From Muraenolepis orangiensis (lineage: Eukaryota > Chordata > Actinopteri > Gadiformes > Muraenolepididae), in the NCBI GenBank assembly GCA_027704905.1, contig CM051016.1, positions 13,905,650-13,969,649 on the forward strand: a stretch of 64,000 bases of DNA, written 5' to 3'. Shown one piece after another: positions 43,214 through 55,378 of this stretch. Positions within the stretch are counted from its first letter, which is position 1, and every line of letters starts with the position of its first letter. The position numbers were made by a program, and so were the translations under genes. A model generated the notes under the pieces. The model searched no databases. It saw nothing but the letters and a program-made list of their open reading frames with translations, and was not told the DNA's origin.

Positions 43214-45347
43214 CTAGAGAGGTCTGTGAATTCTGATGGTTGTCGCTTCTACTTTTACTTTTACTACTCTATAAATTAGGTTTTGGTAGTCTTTGACCCC
43301 TTCAAATTGTATGGCTTTGTTCCTTGCAGCATCCTTGAAGAGGCTTAATAACTAAGAAGTCTTCCCACCCAGATCCCTGATTTCTACAGTTGACCTATAA
43401 CCTTTCCCTATGTTATAGGTCTATTGAAACGTGGTGCTATACTGCCCTCTAGCGTTAGATCAGAAGTCTAGCCTTTTGGACGTCAATGTATGATGCTGAT
43501 TAGATTAGATTAAAATGTATTATCATTTCACAGCACGTACAGTACAGTGAACATAACTTGGCATCTAAAAATAAAAATATATAAAAATGGTAATATATAT
43601 ATTTACAGTGGTTAAATAATATGTAAAGACAGTCTACTAGGTATTAGAACGGCAGAATTATAGGTATATATATATATATATATACAGGTAGTATACAAGT
43701 ATTCAGCAGGTAGTGAGCAGGGATATGCAGTTGTATCAACAGCTAAAGATTAATATATATACGGTAGGTACAGTAAACATGTAAAAATGACATATGAAGT
43801 TGTTATGGTTGTAACATATAGCCTATACAGCCAAGTATACTATAATGTCCGTTTGAGTGCAATTTGATTTAATTTGTATTATTAGTGTTGGACTAGACAG
43901 CCTACTGGCGTTATCAATTACCATTATACAACTAAAAATGGACCAAAAATATGTTAAAATGTACAACATCATGGTTTTTACAAACATATACACACAAACG
44001 AGTACATTTTGTTATGGTCCATAGTCTTGTTGTGGTTGACAGGTGGCATTGCCCTAATGCAGAACCACATGCTATGACGCTAGTTTGTCTACTGATCAGA
44101 CAAAGAAACAACACTTCAATATTTAGGATATAGGCCTACACATTGTATGTTTTAAGTAATATGGAAAAATACACTAAAGTAAAAAAAACCGGTGTAAAAG
44201 TTCTCCATATACTGAATGTTCTGAAATGTGTAGTTTTAGTTTTGTCCTGTAGATGTCCTCGTTACCCACCCTAGTCTTGATTTCCCTGTGTCTTTCTGTG
44301 TCTGTTTAACGCTGTTTCTCAATGTTCACTTTCCCTCTGCCAGGTATATTTGAACTGTTTTTCTTCCTTTTCTTCCATTTTTTGCACCTTAGTTATTTAA
44401 ATATGTATATGTTATTTGTCTTGCTACCTGAGTTTAGTTAACCCCCTTATTGAGGCTTCATCCAAACTGTTAGGCCGAGCCGGCTTCAGACAGAATCCTT
44501 TGTACATGGTCCTGTACATGTGCGCATTCTATTTGTAGTTAAACGGACGTTGTACACCAAGCGAGCATTAATCTTCTTTTTAATTATTTTATAGATGTGT
44601 TCCAAAAATATAATATTAATGGTAATTTTTTTATAAATTTAATATATTTTTAAACACATATACTTGATACATATTGATATTGAATGGGCTTTCATTTGGG
44701 GGGGGGGGTTCTTCCCACAACCCCCAGAGTCCAGGGTTCAGAGTCCACCCACCAGTCTGTTCACATAGGACCCACTGCCATGGATGTATAACATATAACC
44801 CTATCAAGTCAGCAGCATGCTGTAAGTCCCCCTTTCCCCAGCCAGTAGCCTACATAATGAAACTAACCCCTACCGGCTCATCGCTCACATCACTATTGAT
44901 GTGTCATGGCATCTGCTAAATGAAATCATTACTAGATTTTTATAAACATATCCATTCACGCAAAAGGTTATGTAGGGTAGATAAGGGTCAAGAGGCAGAG
45001 AGGTGTCCCGTTGTTAATAGATAATGCCCACCCTTGGTACTCCATCAGGTACTCAACCATACTGTGCTATAAGAGACATCCCTGATCTGGGTTTGGCTCA
45101 ATGGGAAAAGAACGCATTGGGGATCGGATTACATTTAGACGGGCCTGAGCATCTTTTAGACTTAGCTATCTGGAGACCCAGCTAGGTCGTTTTGGTGTGT
45201 GTGTGTTGACTCAGGGTTATGGTTTGTATATTGTATATTGCACTTAGGGTATAAGTACTCACTGTATGCCCAAAAGCCACCAGATCACATGTTAATGCAA
45301 GGTGTGAATAGAGTCTACTTGTCATGAACATGTTTAGTGTGGTTTAG
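43214..45347. other. Non-coding upstream region of cassette 3
   Basis: Same blocks as unit 2 with separate small deletions. LINE tail at 43499-43565 (minus) and a G run near 44698-44708. No gene was seen. Confidence 0.5.
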
Positions 45348-45560
45348 TTCACTAGGATCCCCATTAGCTTTGCTAAGCATTGCTACAGCTAGTCTTCCTG
45401 GGCTCCTATGTAGGAGCTTCCCTTTCTGAGTAGGCCCAACATCCCAACACATGCACCAAACTAACACAAAGACAGACACATACCGTATGTCAGTCTTTGG
45501 TAACTATTTAATCGTTTTTGTAATATTTGTAATTATTAAAAGTGTTGAAATGGCACTTTG

Positions 45561-45860
45561 ATTAGATTAGATTAGATTCAAATGTATTGTCATTGCACAG
45601 CCCAAGTACAGTACAGCGAAAATAATTTAGCATCTAACCAGAGTGCAAATGTTGCAGTAAAGTTAGTGAGTTAGTTCAGCCCTTGGCTCCTCCAGGGAGC
45701 AGAGGCCATTGATCATGTCTTCCATCTCACTCCGTTGGGGCAGTTTTTCAAGGTCTCCCCAGTTTTGCCCACTCAAAGTTGCAGTAAAGTGCATGGTAAT
45801 ATAATTGACAGTTTACAGTTGTCAGACAGTCTACTAGGTATTAAGTGGGATATGAGCATA
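45561..45860 (-). mobile_element. LINE 3' tail with 114-bp insertion, unit 3
   Basis: Insertion 45664-45777 between GTTGCAGTAAAGT copies at 45651-45663 and 45778-45790, as in unit 2. Confidence 0.7.
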
Positions 45861-46114
45861 ATAATAATAGGTATATATTGGGGACTTCAATAGGCTTTAG
45901 AATATATTTGACAATCTTCAAGGCAAAGGGTTGCTTTGAAACAGTGTGAGACCGTTTCAGGTGTGATTCTTTTAGGTAGGTTGACTCCTGATGTAGGACT
46001 TCTCATTGGCCTCCTGCATAATCACTATACTTCCATAACCTCTGCTGATATTCATCAGGCTTATTAAGTCAATCGGCTCTCCCTGTGTAGTTACCTTAAT
46101 ACCTAGCAATGCTT

Positions 46115-46381
46115 GTTTATGATACAACTGCATACCCCTGCTCACTACCTCTTTATACTTGTATACTTACCTTGTATATATATATATATACCTATTATTC
46201 TGAGCATATCTCATACGTACTCTATAAGTTATTTATACCGGTTTTTATGCCATTTGTTTGGTTTATACCTGTCACTTTACTGCAACATTTGCACTCTGGT
46301 TAGATGCCAATTATTTTTGCTGTTCTGTACTTGTGCTGTACAATGAAAATACATTTGAATCTAATCTAATCTAATCTAATC
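46115..46381 (+). mobile_element. LINE 3'-end fragment, + strand, unit 3
   Basis: Counterpart of 11077-11378 and 27880-28145, ending in AATCTAATCT repeats. Confidence 0.6.
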
Positions 46382-46880
46382 TTGATCATGCATCCTGGGT
46401 ACATCCTAGGGACTTTACTTCAGTACCACCTGTTGATCAGCTATTACACAAAAATGCTTTTCACAGAACCAGTTTGATATCTATTTAATTTCCATTGCAT
46501 GATTCAGCAAACCTTAAGTAGGTTACTATTAGGGTTAAGTCCATGACCTCGTTGTCCTCCATGGAACGTGTGGCCCAACCTGCAGGCACACAAAGTCATG
46601 AAAGAGGAACCGAAAACAGCTCTAAGTATCTGCAGGTGTGATGATGACTCGTGGTGTCTAATACATTTTGAATTGTTTTAATGACTTAATGACATAATGA
46701 ATAAAGTTGAAAAAGGCACACCAATACTTACCAATATTCACTTTCTTGAATTATATTTAATGAAAAACCAGAACACAATGTGTTCAATTCTAGACTATAA
46801 AGAGATGAATTTAGGAACAACGCCCTGAAAAGAGGATTTGAAAGTAGGCTGAATAAACCAGAATAGAGTCCACATCTGTT

Positions 46881-46978
46881 ATGTAAATGTCAGAGGAAGG
46901 TGAAGGTGGGGTGGGTGGAGTGAGTCAAACAGAGAACAGGTGGAGCTGTTCCTCTCCGTCAGCCCTGCGCTCTTTATA
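46881..46978 (+). promoter_or_regulatory. Ig V promoter, cassette 3
   Basis: ATGTAAAT at 46881-46888 and TATA at 46975-46978, with the same spacing as in the other cassettes. Confidence 0.5.
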
Positions 46979-47070
46979 GGAGAGCAGCCTGCATGGAGCG
47001 CAGAACATCCGAGCCCTGAGAACACACAGCTCCTCTCACAGCCTGCTGCCCGCACTCCTTGGACCTCAAG

Positions 47071-47520
47071 ATGGCTTTTTATACTTCCATCATCGCTGCT
47101 CTGCTGCTGACCCTGCAAGGTGACCGTTCCAAACCCACCTTATCTCAGGTTATCTCCAACACAGATGTCGTCCATGGGATGACGCTATGCACTGACTGAG
47201 GGTTTGTTGCTAATCTACATGTGTGTTTGTTAACAGGTTTGGAAGGTTACACTCTCACCCAGGAGAAGACCCTCTCTGTGACCAGAGGAGACACTGTCAA
47301 AATATCCTGTACTCAGAGTGGTACCAGCACAATTTACTGGTACCAGCAGAAAAGTGGTTCATCTCCAAAGTATTTACTTCCTACAGGAGGCAGTAGAGCC
47401 AGCGGAGTTCCCAGTCAGTTTTCTTCTTCTGGGACAAGTAGTGATCAAGCCCAGTATCTGATGATAAATGGTTTTAAAGATGAAGACCAGGCGACATACT
47501 TCTGTGGCTGTACCACAGAC
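47071..47520 (+). CDS. Ig light-chain leader plus V segment, cassette 3
   Basis: Leader exon 47071-47119 and V exon 47237-47520. Framework landmarks are KISC, YWYQQKSG and DEDQATYFC. CDR1 reads GTSTIY and germline CDR3 is G-C-T-T-D, keeping the second cysteine. Relative to cassette 2 the changes lie in CDR1, the outer framework-3 loop (TSSDQAQ against SNSDHTQ), one residue before DED (K for Q) and CDR3. The open frame is complete. Confidence 0.9.
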
Positions 47521-47559
47521 CACAGTGCTACAGCTCAGCTTGGAGCCCGTACAAAAACC
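47521..47559 (+). promoter_or_regulatory. V RSS, 23-bp spacer, cassette 3
   Basis: CACAGTG 47521-47527, spacer 23, ACAAAAACC 47551-47559. Confidence 0.93.
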
Positions 47560-47758
47560 TACCAAAGACATTTGGGATGACCTAAGAGAGAGGGATCAGT
47601 CCCCGTTCCTGAGTCCTGTCACATCAAATCACCGTGAAGCAGGTGGTAACCCGGGGTTACCATTTGGACCGTTTGGGGTGTTTTAGATTCGATTTAAAAG
47701 GCTAAACTCTAAGTGAGTGAAGTGAAAGGAGAGACCAAGCAGCACTTCACAGCACAGA

Positions 47759-47786
47759 GGTTTTTGTACGGAGACAAAACACTGTG
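47759..47786 (+). promoter_or_regulatory. J RSS, 12-bp spacer, cassette 3
   Basis: GGTTTTTGT 47759-47767, spacer 12, CACTGTG 47780-47786. Confidence 0.93.
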
Positions 47787-47824
47787 AGACTACAGCTTTG
47801 GTGGCGGAACTGAAGTCATTCTTG
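47787..47824 (+). CDS. Ig light-chain J segment, cassette 3
   Basis: Identical to the J of cassette 2 (D-Y-S-FGGGTEVIL), followed by GTAAGT. Confidence 0.92.
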
Positions 47825-47890
47825 GTAAGTTTGTGATTAATTATTTGACAAAAATCTGACATTTCTATCACTTATTTGAGCTCTGTACTC

Positions 47891-47935
<45 letters not shown>

Positions 47936-48557
47936 AGGCCTTTATCTGCTTGTAAATGTAAATCATTTGGCTACAATCCTGTTTTGCGATCATTTACGTT
48001 TTGTCTCTAGGTTTGCTTTTATATAAATTAAATGAGTCTAATAATTTAATGTAACTTTAGCATTATTATCAAACTTCTAGTGGATGAATATGAAATGAAA
48101 TTAACGCTGACATGATTATATGAATGACTTTCTACAGTCTGGTCAATGGTATGATTGTTGTTTTGATTCAATTCAACAAGACAAAGATTGCGAAGTCCAA
48201 CGTGGGGGGGGGGGGGGGGGATCTCGAACATCATTAAGCGCGCGCGTGGGGGAGATATAATCTGTCGTCCTCGGGGGCCCCCTTCCAGCTCGGGGCCCCC
48301 TTCCAGCTCGGGGCCCCCTTCCAGCTCGGGGCCCCCATGCAATTGCCTACTTTGCCTACACTGTTGCGATGCCCCTGACTGTAATCAAACTCCTTTGAAA
48401 TGCTGCTTAATGCAGAACAATTCAAAGTAACCTTTGAATGATCACTTGTATTTATAGTCTTAAAAAAGCTATTTTAAGCTTCTGTTCTGCTGTAGGAGAA
48501 CGTCTGTTCATTGTAAACCTATTGTTTAGCTAACTGGTATCTCCTTCCTCCTCCCAG
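47825..48557 (+). other. J-C intron, cassette 3
   Basis: AT array at about 47896-47932, a long G run near 48205-48220, and three tandem copies of an 18-bp GC-rich unit (TTCCAGCTCGGGGCCCCC) at 48283-48336 that is single in cassettes 1 and 2. Confidence 0.85.
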
Positions 48558-48892
48558 CTGGTGCCCTGTCTCCCCCCAGTCTGGAGCTGATGGTGGCCCC
48601 CCAGCCTCCTCTCCCGGGCCTCGAGGGACCCACCCTGGTGTGCCTGGCTAAGGGCTTCCGCCCAGCCGGCGCCGCCCTGTCCTGGTCCGAGGACGGAGCC
48701 TCTGTGAGCGGCGAGGAGGTCCGAGCCGGCGTGGCCCAGCGGCAGAGCGACGGAAGCTACACCCTCAGCAGCGTCCTCACGCTGCCCACCACAAGGTGGC
48801 GCTCAGCACACACCTTTACCTGCCATGTGAGCCACTCTGCTCTCAGCAGCCCACTGACCAAGAGTGTGAGCAGCCAGCAGTGCTCCCTCTGA
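48558..48892 (+). CDS. Ig light-chain C exon, cassette 3
   Basis: Protein identical to cassettes 1 and 2. One synonymous proline-codon difference (CCA for CCG near 48664) was noticed. The acceptor is CCTCCCAG. Confidence 0.92.
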
Positions 48893-49053
48893 GCGAGGAG
48901 GAGAAGATACAGGGAGCCGTCCAGGAGGACCACGTGAGGAGGAACATAGAGCAGAGTAGCTACCTTTGAGCAGCTCAGTAGGCCTGAGATCCTCAACCAT
49001 GTGCTTCAGCTCGGAGAGAAACACTTCTCAATGGTTCCTGCTTTTCTGTGTTC

Positions 49054-49059
49054 AATAAA
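49054..49059 (+). terminator. Poly(A) signal, cassette 3
   Basis: AATAAA 162 bases after the stop codon. Confidence 0.8.
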
Positions 49060-49126
49060 ACGCTTTGATCATGACCCGCCTCAGAGTCTTTGTAATACTA
49101 TAAATGAGGTGAAAGTTCATTAAGTA

Positions 49127-49636
49127 CAAGATACACAATGTTTTTATTGGCCAATTTCAACAGGTACATTGGAATGCTTAGTCCCTATACAGATATATCT
49201 ACAAAAAAATACCATAAAAATAATATATACAATAGAAATATACAAAAATAGAACAGCAAAGTTTTGAATGTACATGTTTTTGTTTTTTTACAAAAATCTT
49301 TAAAAGCATTTAAAGTGCAGTAGTGCAGCAGCATCATGAATACAGTGCAGTAACTGTGATGAGTCCAGTAAAGTATGACAGTGTAATGTTAATGATGTTA
49401 ATGATAATAATGTTATGATAGTGGCAGCACTCCTATCAGTTCAGTAGGTCACTGCCTGTGGATAAAAACTATCCTTAAACCTGCTAGTCCTTGCTGTACG
49501 GATGCTGCGGAACCGTCGACCAGACGGTAGGGGGGAGAAGAGATGGAGCCCAGGGTGGTTACGGTCCTTAGTGATGGACATGGCCTTCTTCTGATATCTG
49601 GTCCTACAGATCTCCTCAATGCATGAGTGCATAAGT
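49127..49636 (-). mobile_element. Reversed L2/CR1-like LINE 3' end, unit 3
   Basis: C-terminal frame 49441-49632 as in units 1 and 2. The tail repeat is eroded to a single TACAAGATACA. Confidence 0.75.
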
Positions 49637-49746
49637 GAAAGTTATTCACTGTTGAATAACTTCTGTTTTAAGTCAAAAATCAACAACCAACATGGAAATA
49701 ATCTTTCATGGAAAATAAATACATGATCATCCAGATGAGGAAGATG

Positions 49747-49790
<44 letters not shown>

Positions 49791-50153
49791 CAAAATGTAT
49801 GGGAAAAAACATATGGAGTTTTTATTAATTTAACACAACTGACATTTAACTCTTTTTTTTAAATACTGAGAGCAGTATTTAGAATTGTAAATCTTAGTTG
49901 ATTTGGGCACAACTTAAAATGATTTTATATCAATTCCGATATATATATATATTTTAAATAACACACTTTACTTTAAACATACAACAGTGGTGGGTTTTGC
50001 AATGGTTGAATGCAGTTTCCCAATTGTGAATGTTTATTTATTAAGGTTTTCTTTTGTAAATCATTATTTAGGTTCGGAAAGTTGTGAAGCAATGTACACA
50101 ACTACTGTCTATTATATTTGCCTCCTTTGCTTTAGCTACTTTAAAAAGAGACT
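49637..50153. other. Spacer between C gene and gypsy, unit 3
   Basis: (CA)n at 49748-49789 and a short AT run near 49939. No gene was seen. Confidence 0.6.
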
Positions 50154-50407
50154 TGTGGTGGAACGTTATGGGACATAATTCACCGTTTGTATATAGTGTG
50201 TGTTGCACCACGGACCTGTTAGAGAGCGGACCGGGTTGTGGGCTAGCTGGACAGTAGCAGGTAGCAGATATGTTTCCCTTTTGTCAAACCTAATGGAAAA
50301 TAAAGTGTGGAGTTCCATACTAAACACACCGCCTCCGACTCCCATTCATCGGCTCTACACTGGTGACCCCGACGTGATCGAGATAGTTTAGTGGAGACTT
50401 AGTGAAC

Positions 50408-50638
50408 ATGGCTGATCGCAATGTTTATATTAAACTGCCAGAGTTTTGGGAACATGGCGCAACGGTGTGGTTGGCACACGTGGAAGTGCGCTTTTCCTGC
50501 CGCCAGGTCCGTGACGAGGACCTGAAGTATTTTCACGTGGCGGCGGCGCTGGGAAGCTCCACGTCGTCCGGGTTGGTCGGTTTTATCACAGATCCTCCAT
50601 GCCACGACAAATATGAGGCGATTAAAGCCCCTCCTTAA
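50408..50638 (+). pseudogene. Gypsy gag fragment, unit 3
   Basis: First 76 or so residues of gag, with several substitutions from the other units (HGATVWLAHVEVRF). Ends at a frameshift. Confidence 0.7.
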
Positions 50639-50689
50639 GACATTTAGTTTATATGCTAAGGAGAGGGCACGCCAGATACGTCTACGCCA

Positions 50690-51290
50690 GGGCCTGGCGG
50701 TTAAACCCTTCTAAACTCGCAGTAGTGAAGGCGGAGTTCTCCTGACAGTCCTTGGGCGTCTCCTCTGCACATCGTCCCCAATTCTAATGGCGGTTGGCGC
50801 CCGTGTGGGGACTACCGCCGCCTCAACAACGCTACGACACCCGACCGCTACCCGGTGCCGCACATTCAGGACTTTTCGGTGCACCTGGCGGCTAGGCTGG
50901 TGTTTTCTATGGTGGACCTGGTGAATAGCGGTGATAACGCCATTTGGGTTGTTTGTGTTCCTGCCTTTTGGGCTCAAGAACGCCGCTCAAACATTCCAGC
51001 GCCTGATGGATTCGGTGCTGTGGGACTTACCGTTTGTGTTCGTCTACCTGGACGACATACTCGTCGCCAGCACTTCTGAGGAGGAACACCTGTCCCACCT
51101 CCGGGCCCTTTTCACGAGGCTCAGCCAACACGGGTTGATAATCAACCCTGCAAAGTGTCTGTTCGGGTTGGACATTGACTTCCTTGGGCACCGCGTCACC
51201 AAAGGCGGAGCAGCACCCCTGCCTGCGAAGGTGAGGCTGTCGCGGCGTTTCATCGCCCGCATACGGCCCGGTCACTCCGTGGGTTCCTAG
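50690..51290 (+). pseudogene. Gypsy RT fragment, unit 3
   Basis: Pieces in more than one frame. The frame 50931-51290 has PFGLKNAAQTFQRLMD and the catalytic box FVYLDDILVAS (about 51045-51056), followed by the thumb-like region with FLGHRVTKGG. A small deletion near 50925 and frame changes break the domain. Confidence 0.78.
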
Positions 51291-51292
51291 GG

Positions 51293-52408
51293 ATGGTGAC
51301 CTTCTACCACCGTTTCGTCGCCCGGGCCGCTCACATTATGCGGCCGCTGTATGAGGCATTGAAAGGTAAGGCCCCCATCCAGGAGATCGACTGGACGACG
51401 GAGGCTGAGGTTGCCTTTAAGGAGGTCAAGACCGCGCTGGCTCAGGTGGCCCTGTTGGCGCATCCGTCACCCACGGCCCCCATCTCCATTACCACCAACG
51501 CATCGGACTACGCCGTCGGTGCGGTGCATGAACAGTGGGTGGACGGCGCCTGGCAACCACTTGCCTTTTTCAGCCGCCAGCTGACGCCCAGGGAACGCAG
51601 GTACAGCGCCTTTGACCGGAAGCTCCTTGGACTCCTTGAGCTTCCTTGGTTGTGCGGCACTTCCGATTCTTGCTGGAAGGCCGTGAATTTACGGCGCTCG
51701 TTGACCACAAGCCGCTCACGTTCGCCATGTCCAAGGTGGCGGAGCCTTGGTCTGCTCGCCAGCAAAGACAGCTTTCCTACATCTCGGAGTTCACCACGGA
51801 CATCCAGCACGTGGCTGGCAAGTCAAACCTGGTCGCCGATTGCCTCTCCTGGGTCGGCATCGGGGCCGTCCAGTTGGGCTTCGACTATACCCGCATGGCA
51901 GTGGACCAGGTCACGGACCCCAGCGTCCAGGCCCTGAAGGGGGCTGATGTGAGGCTGCGCCTGGAGGATGTGGTTTTCGGCGACGTGGGCGTTGCTCTCC
52001 TGTGGGACGTCTCCACGGGCCAGCCGCGCCCGGTCGTTCCCACCAGCTGGAGGCGTTCCGTGTTCGAGGCGGTGCACAACCTGTCGCACCCCGGTGGGAA
52101 GCCTTCGGTGCGGATGGTGGCCGCGAAGTTCGTCTGGCGGGGGCTCAAAAAGGACGTGAGGGCTTGGGCCGGCGCGTGTGTGGCTTGCCAGCGTGCTAAG
52201 GTGCACCGCCACATGAAGGCCCCCCTGGAGAAATTCCTGGTGCCTGAGAGGAGTTTGACCACGTCAACATCAATCTGGTTGGTCCATTACCCTCCTCCCA
52301 GGGTTTTTCCTACATCCTAACTATGGTGGACAGGACGACCCGTTGGCCGGAGGCGGTCCCACTCGCGTCGTCAACGGCGGCTGACATAGCCCGGGCCTTC
52401 ATTCTGAC
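51293..52408 (+). pseudogene. Gypsy RNase H and integrase N-terminus, unit 3
   Basis: Frame 51293-51937 has TFYHRFVARAAHIMRPLYE and TNASDYAVGAV (first RNase H aspartate). After a frameshift, the overlapping frame 51646-52320 has the FTALVDHKPLTFAMS part, ISEFTTDIQHVAGKSN, and the integrase zinc site (HNLSHPGG, CVACQRAKVH). It ends in early integrase. Confidence 0.78.
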
Positions 52409-52866
52409 ATGGTTGTGTCGTTTATATAAAATATACAGCTGCACACTACATATTAACACGTAAATGAAAAGGTACATAATCCAAATAATCCAAATCCATC
52501 AAATAAATAGCCTATATTAAATACATAGGCATACCTCTGCTCCTACACAAAATCGCCTTCGTTATATGACGATATATCCAGATAGAGCCACAAGACACAA
52601 TGTCGGGGAATTGTATGATTCGGAATTAGACTTCTTCACTGTAGAGTTCATTCACTAGTTGAACCACATCGCCTGGACCGACTTTTGGAAGGTTATGCAG
52701 CGATGTTGTCCAGCGATAACTGTCCGCCATGGTGAATGCCAAGGTGAATGCATTAACCTGAACTTGGGATAAACTGCTTCAGCGATTTTTAACGGGTACT
52801 TCCGGCTTTCAACTGTGCCGTGATATAGGCCTATTGTTAGACAGTGTGTATTATTGTTAAACATCA

Positions 52867-52910
<44 letters not shown>

Positions 52911-53049
52911 AATAAACAACGCGTACATTGTCTACTTCGAAATCGTGTCCTGCCCAACCATGACCCCTGCTGGGCAATAAAAGCATTACACCCAATATAC
53001 ACGCTTGGTACACAGTGCGCTACTGCGGCTTCCAAACCATGATGAGACT
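52409..53049. other. Unidentified sequence between gypsy and copia, unit 3
   Basis: Same AT-rich sequence as 34449-35124 with a shorter ATT array (about 52868-52908). Confidence 0.5.
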
Positions 53050-53339
53050 TCTTCACCCGCCATGTTTATGTGCAGTATATTCTCTTCGTCCATTTAAATA
53101 AAACAACACACTCAAGTATCTTCCTCGTATGGTTTATTTATTACCGCGCCAGAAAGTAGCAACATACATACATGGATGTATTATAATAAGCATACATATG
53201 TGATTTATATGTCATGTGTACACAGAACAACGTAACTCTTATCGAGAGAGTTATGCACAAAATATAACCATGCAAAACATATGAGAACACATCTTAACAC
53301 CCCCCCTTGTTATCATCTCAAGCCGAAAAACGATGATAT

Positions 53340-53978
53340 ACATATTAGTTTCCAAAGAAACAACTCTTGAATTGACCAAACTTAAACTTAACTAGCGGCT
53401 TTGTAAGTCTATCTGCAGCCATGTCTTCTGATGGGCAGTAAATCTATTTTTCCTTCACTGACTGCATCACGAATAAAATTATATTTGACGTCAATGTGTT
53501 TGGACCTCTGTCTGTTCACTGGGTTCTTATTTAGTGCGATGGCTCCCTGGTTGTCTTCATACATCTTTGTACAACGGTAGACTCTATTATCCATGCTGTT
53601 TAATAGTGGAGTTAGATACATGCTTTAATAGTTAGATACATGCTTTAGTGGCGGCTAGGCTGATGTATTCAGCCTCACATGTCCAGAGTGCTACAGTAGG
53701 TTGTTTCTTGGACTTCCAAGATATGGCAGGGCCTTGTTTTGTCAGGCTTAAACAGTACCCTGTAGCACTACCTCTATCTTCCATAAAAGATGTCCAATCA
53801 GAATCACTGTAAGCTTGAAGTCTTCATCAGATTTCTTGAAGCACAACTCGTAGTCACTGGTCCCTTTTATGTATCTCAAAACATGTTTAACAGCTACTAG
53901 GTTCTCTACTTTTGGCTTTGCCAGTGTTTGTGATAGTTTACTAACTATCCAGCTAATATCTGGTCGGGTACAAGTCAT
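53340..53978 (-). pseudogene. Copia RNase H region, unit 3
   Basis: Contains YEDNQGAIALNKNP and MTCTRPDISW in separate frames, and the same AGTTAGATACATGC tandem repeat as unit 1. Confidence 0.75.
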
Positions 53979-53987
53979 AGCCGTTAC

Positions 53988-54758
53988 GTGCCTCCACTAT
54001 CGGATGGTATAAAGGGTAGGAGGACGCAACAGCCTGCCTATACATACACTGTCAAATCATATCATTACAATGTTGGTGGAAATAAGGGTTTATTGAGTGG
54101 CACACAAACAAGAATCCAAGTTAACACAATACTCATAACAAACACAGCAAGGCTAACAGAAAGGGAGGGAGAAGGACCGACTGATGTACCAAACTAACCC
54201 CTATTTAATCTAACTATCTAAACTATCCAGGAACCTAAACTGTCGGCTACATAAAAAACAGGGCGACACCAATCACTTCTTACCTAGTGTGTATATACAT
54301 CGAGTTACCTACGTGCAGTATGCAAACCCATGGGTATCTTACCTAGCCCTTCTCCCGGGGAAGCAAAAGAAAGGGTCAACAAACAGCAATAGGCAACCAA
54401 ACCAAAAAACAGGACTTTCCAACGAACATCTGGAACAAACACAAGCAGCTATATTTCTACAAGCAGCTATAATTCTACAAGCAGCTATAATTCTACAAGC
54501 AGCCTAAGATTCAACACACTCAACAGCAATAGTTACCAGACCACCACCTCGCCTCTTCCACATAGACAAAAATAATGCAGTTTTTCTAGGACTGGGAGAC
54601 ATGCCGGGAATGACACAGGGGACGATGAGTAAGGGTGATTGCTGGGGGTTGATTGGACAGGACTCATGGAGGGGGAAGGAAGACCAGGCCACACACCGAG
54701 CACCACCTGAAGGAGACAGAGGAACCAAAACAGGGACAGACTGCACACAGACATGGGG
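53988..54758. mobile_element. Unidentified insertion in copia pol, unit 3
   Basis: Flanked by GCCGTTAC (53980-53987) and GCCGTAAC (54759-54766). Confidence 0.5.
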
Positions 54759-54766
54759 GCCGTAAC

Positions 54767-55378
54767 ATTAGTATAGATCAAACTGCCTATAATCTCACGG
54801 TATTCTTTGGGATCAACATTGTTGGTGTCACTCTCCTCGTTTCGGTCACCTTCTACTTTTAATTCACACGGTGTATATCTAGGTTTACAGTTTGACATTC
54901 CAAATCTATCATGCATTTTTTGGATGTATGTTTCATTTTGATTTTCTCTCCCCTTTGTTCAAACTGAATTCCCAGGAAAGATGATATTTTCACCAGATCC
55001 TTCATATTAAACTGGGCTTCCATGTTTTCTTTGAAACTGTTCAGAAGTTTGTTACTGCTAGCGGCAATGATTAAATCATCAACCCAGATGAGTACGATAA
55101 TCGTCTCATTTCCTACCTCCTTTCTATATACACAGTGGTCAGTTAGATTTCTTGTAAAGTTGTCTTTCTCTAGAAGATAATTTAGGAGTTTGTACCAGTT
55201 TCTTCCGGACAGTTTCAGACCGTAAAGGGATTTCTTTAACTTACATACTAACTTCTCCCCAGTCTCTGATGTCTCTTCAAACCCCTCAGGTTGTTCTAGG
55301 AATATGTCCTCTATAGGAGCATGTAAGTATGCTGTTTTGACGTCCATCTGATGAACGATAATTGATCTATCCATCTGA
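54767..55378 (-). pseudogene. Copia RT fragment, unit 3
   Basis: Protein identical to unit 1 over the 171-residue frame (55374-54859), including VLIWVDDLIIAAS. Confidence 0.8.

Larger units (their letters stand above)
50154..52408 (+). mobile_element. Ty3/gypsy retrotransposon, internally deleted, unit 3
   Basis: Probable 5' LTR to 50359, primer site 50361-50379, short gag (ATG 50408, frame to 50638), then a deletion that removes the rest of gag, protease and the start of RT (about 50665-50680). Unlike unit 2, the RT xxDD region and RNase H are present. The element ends within integrase at the same boundary as unit 2. Confidence 0.82.
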
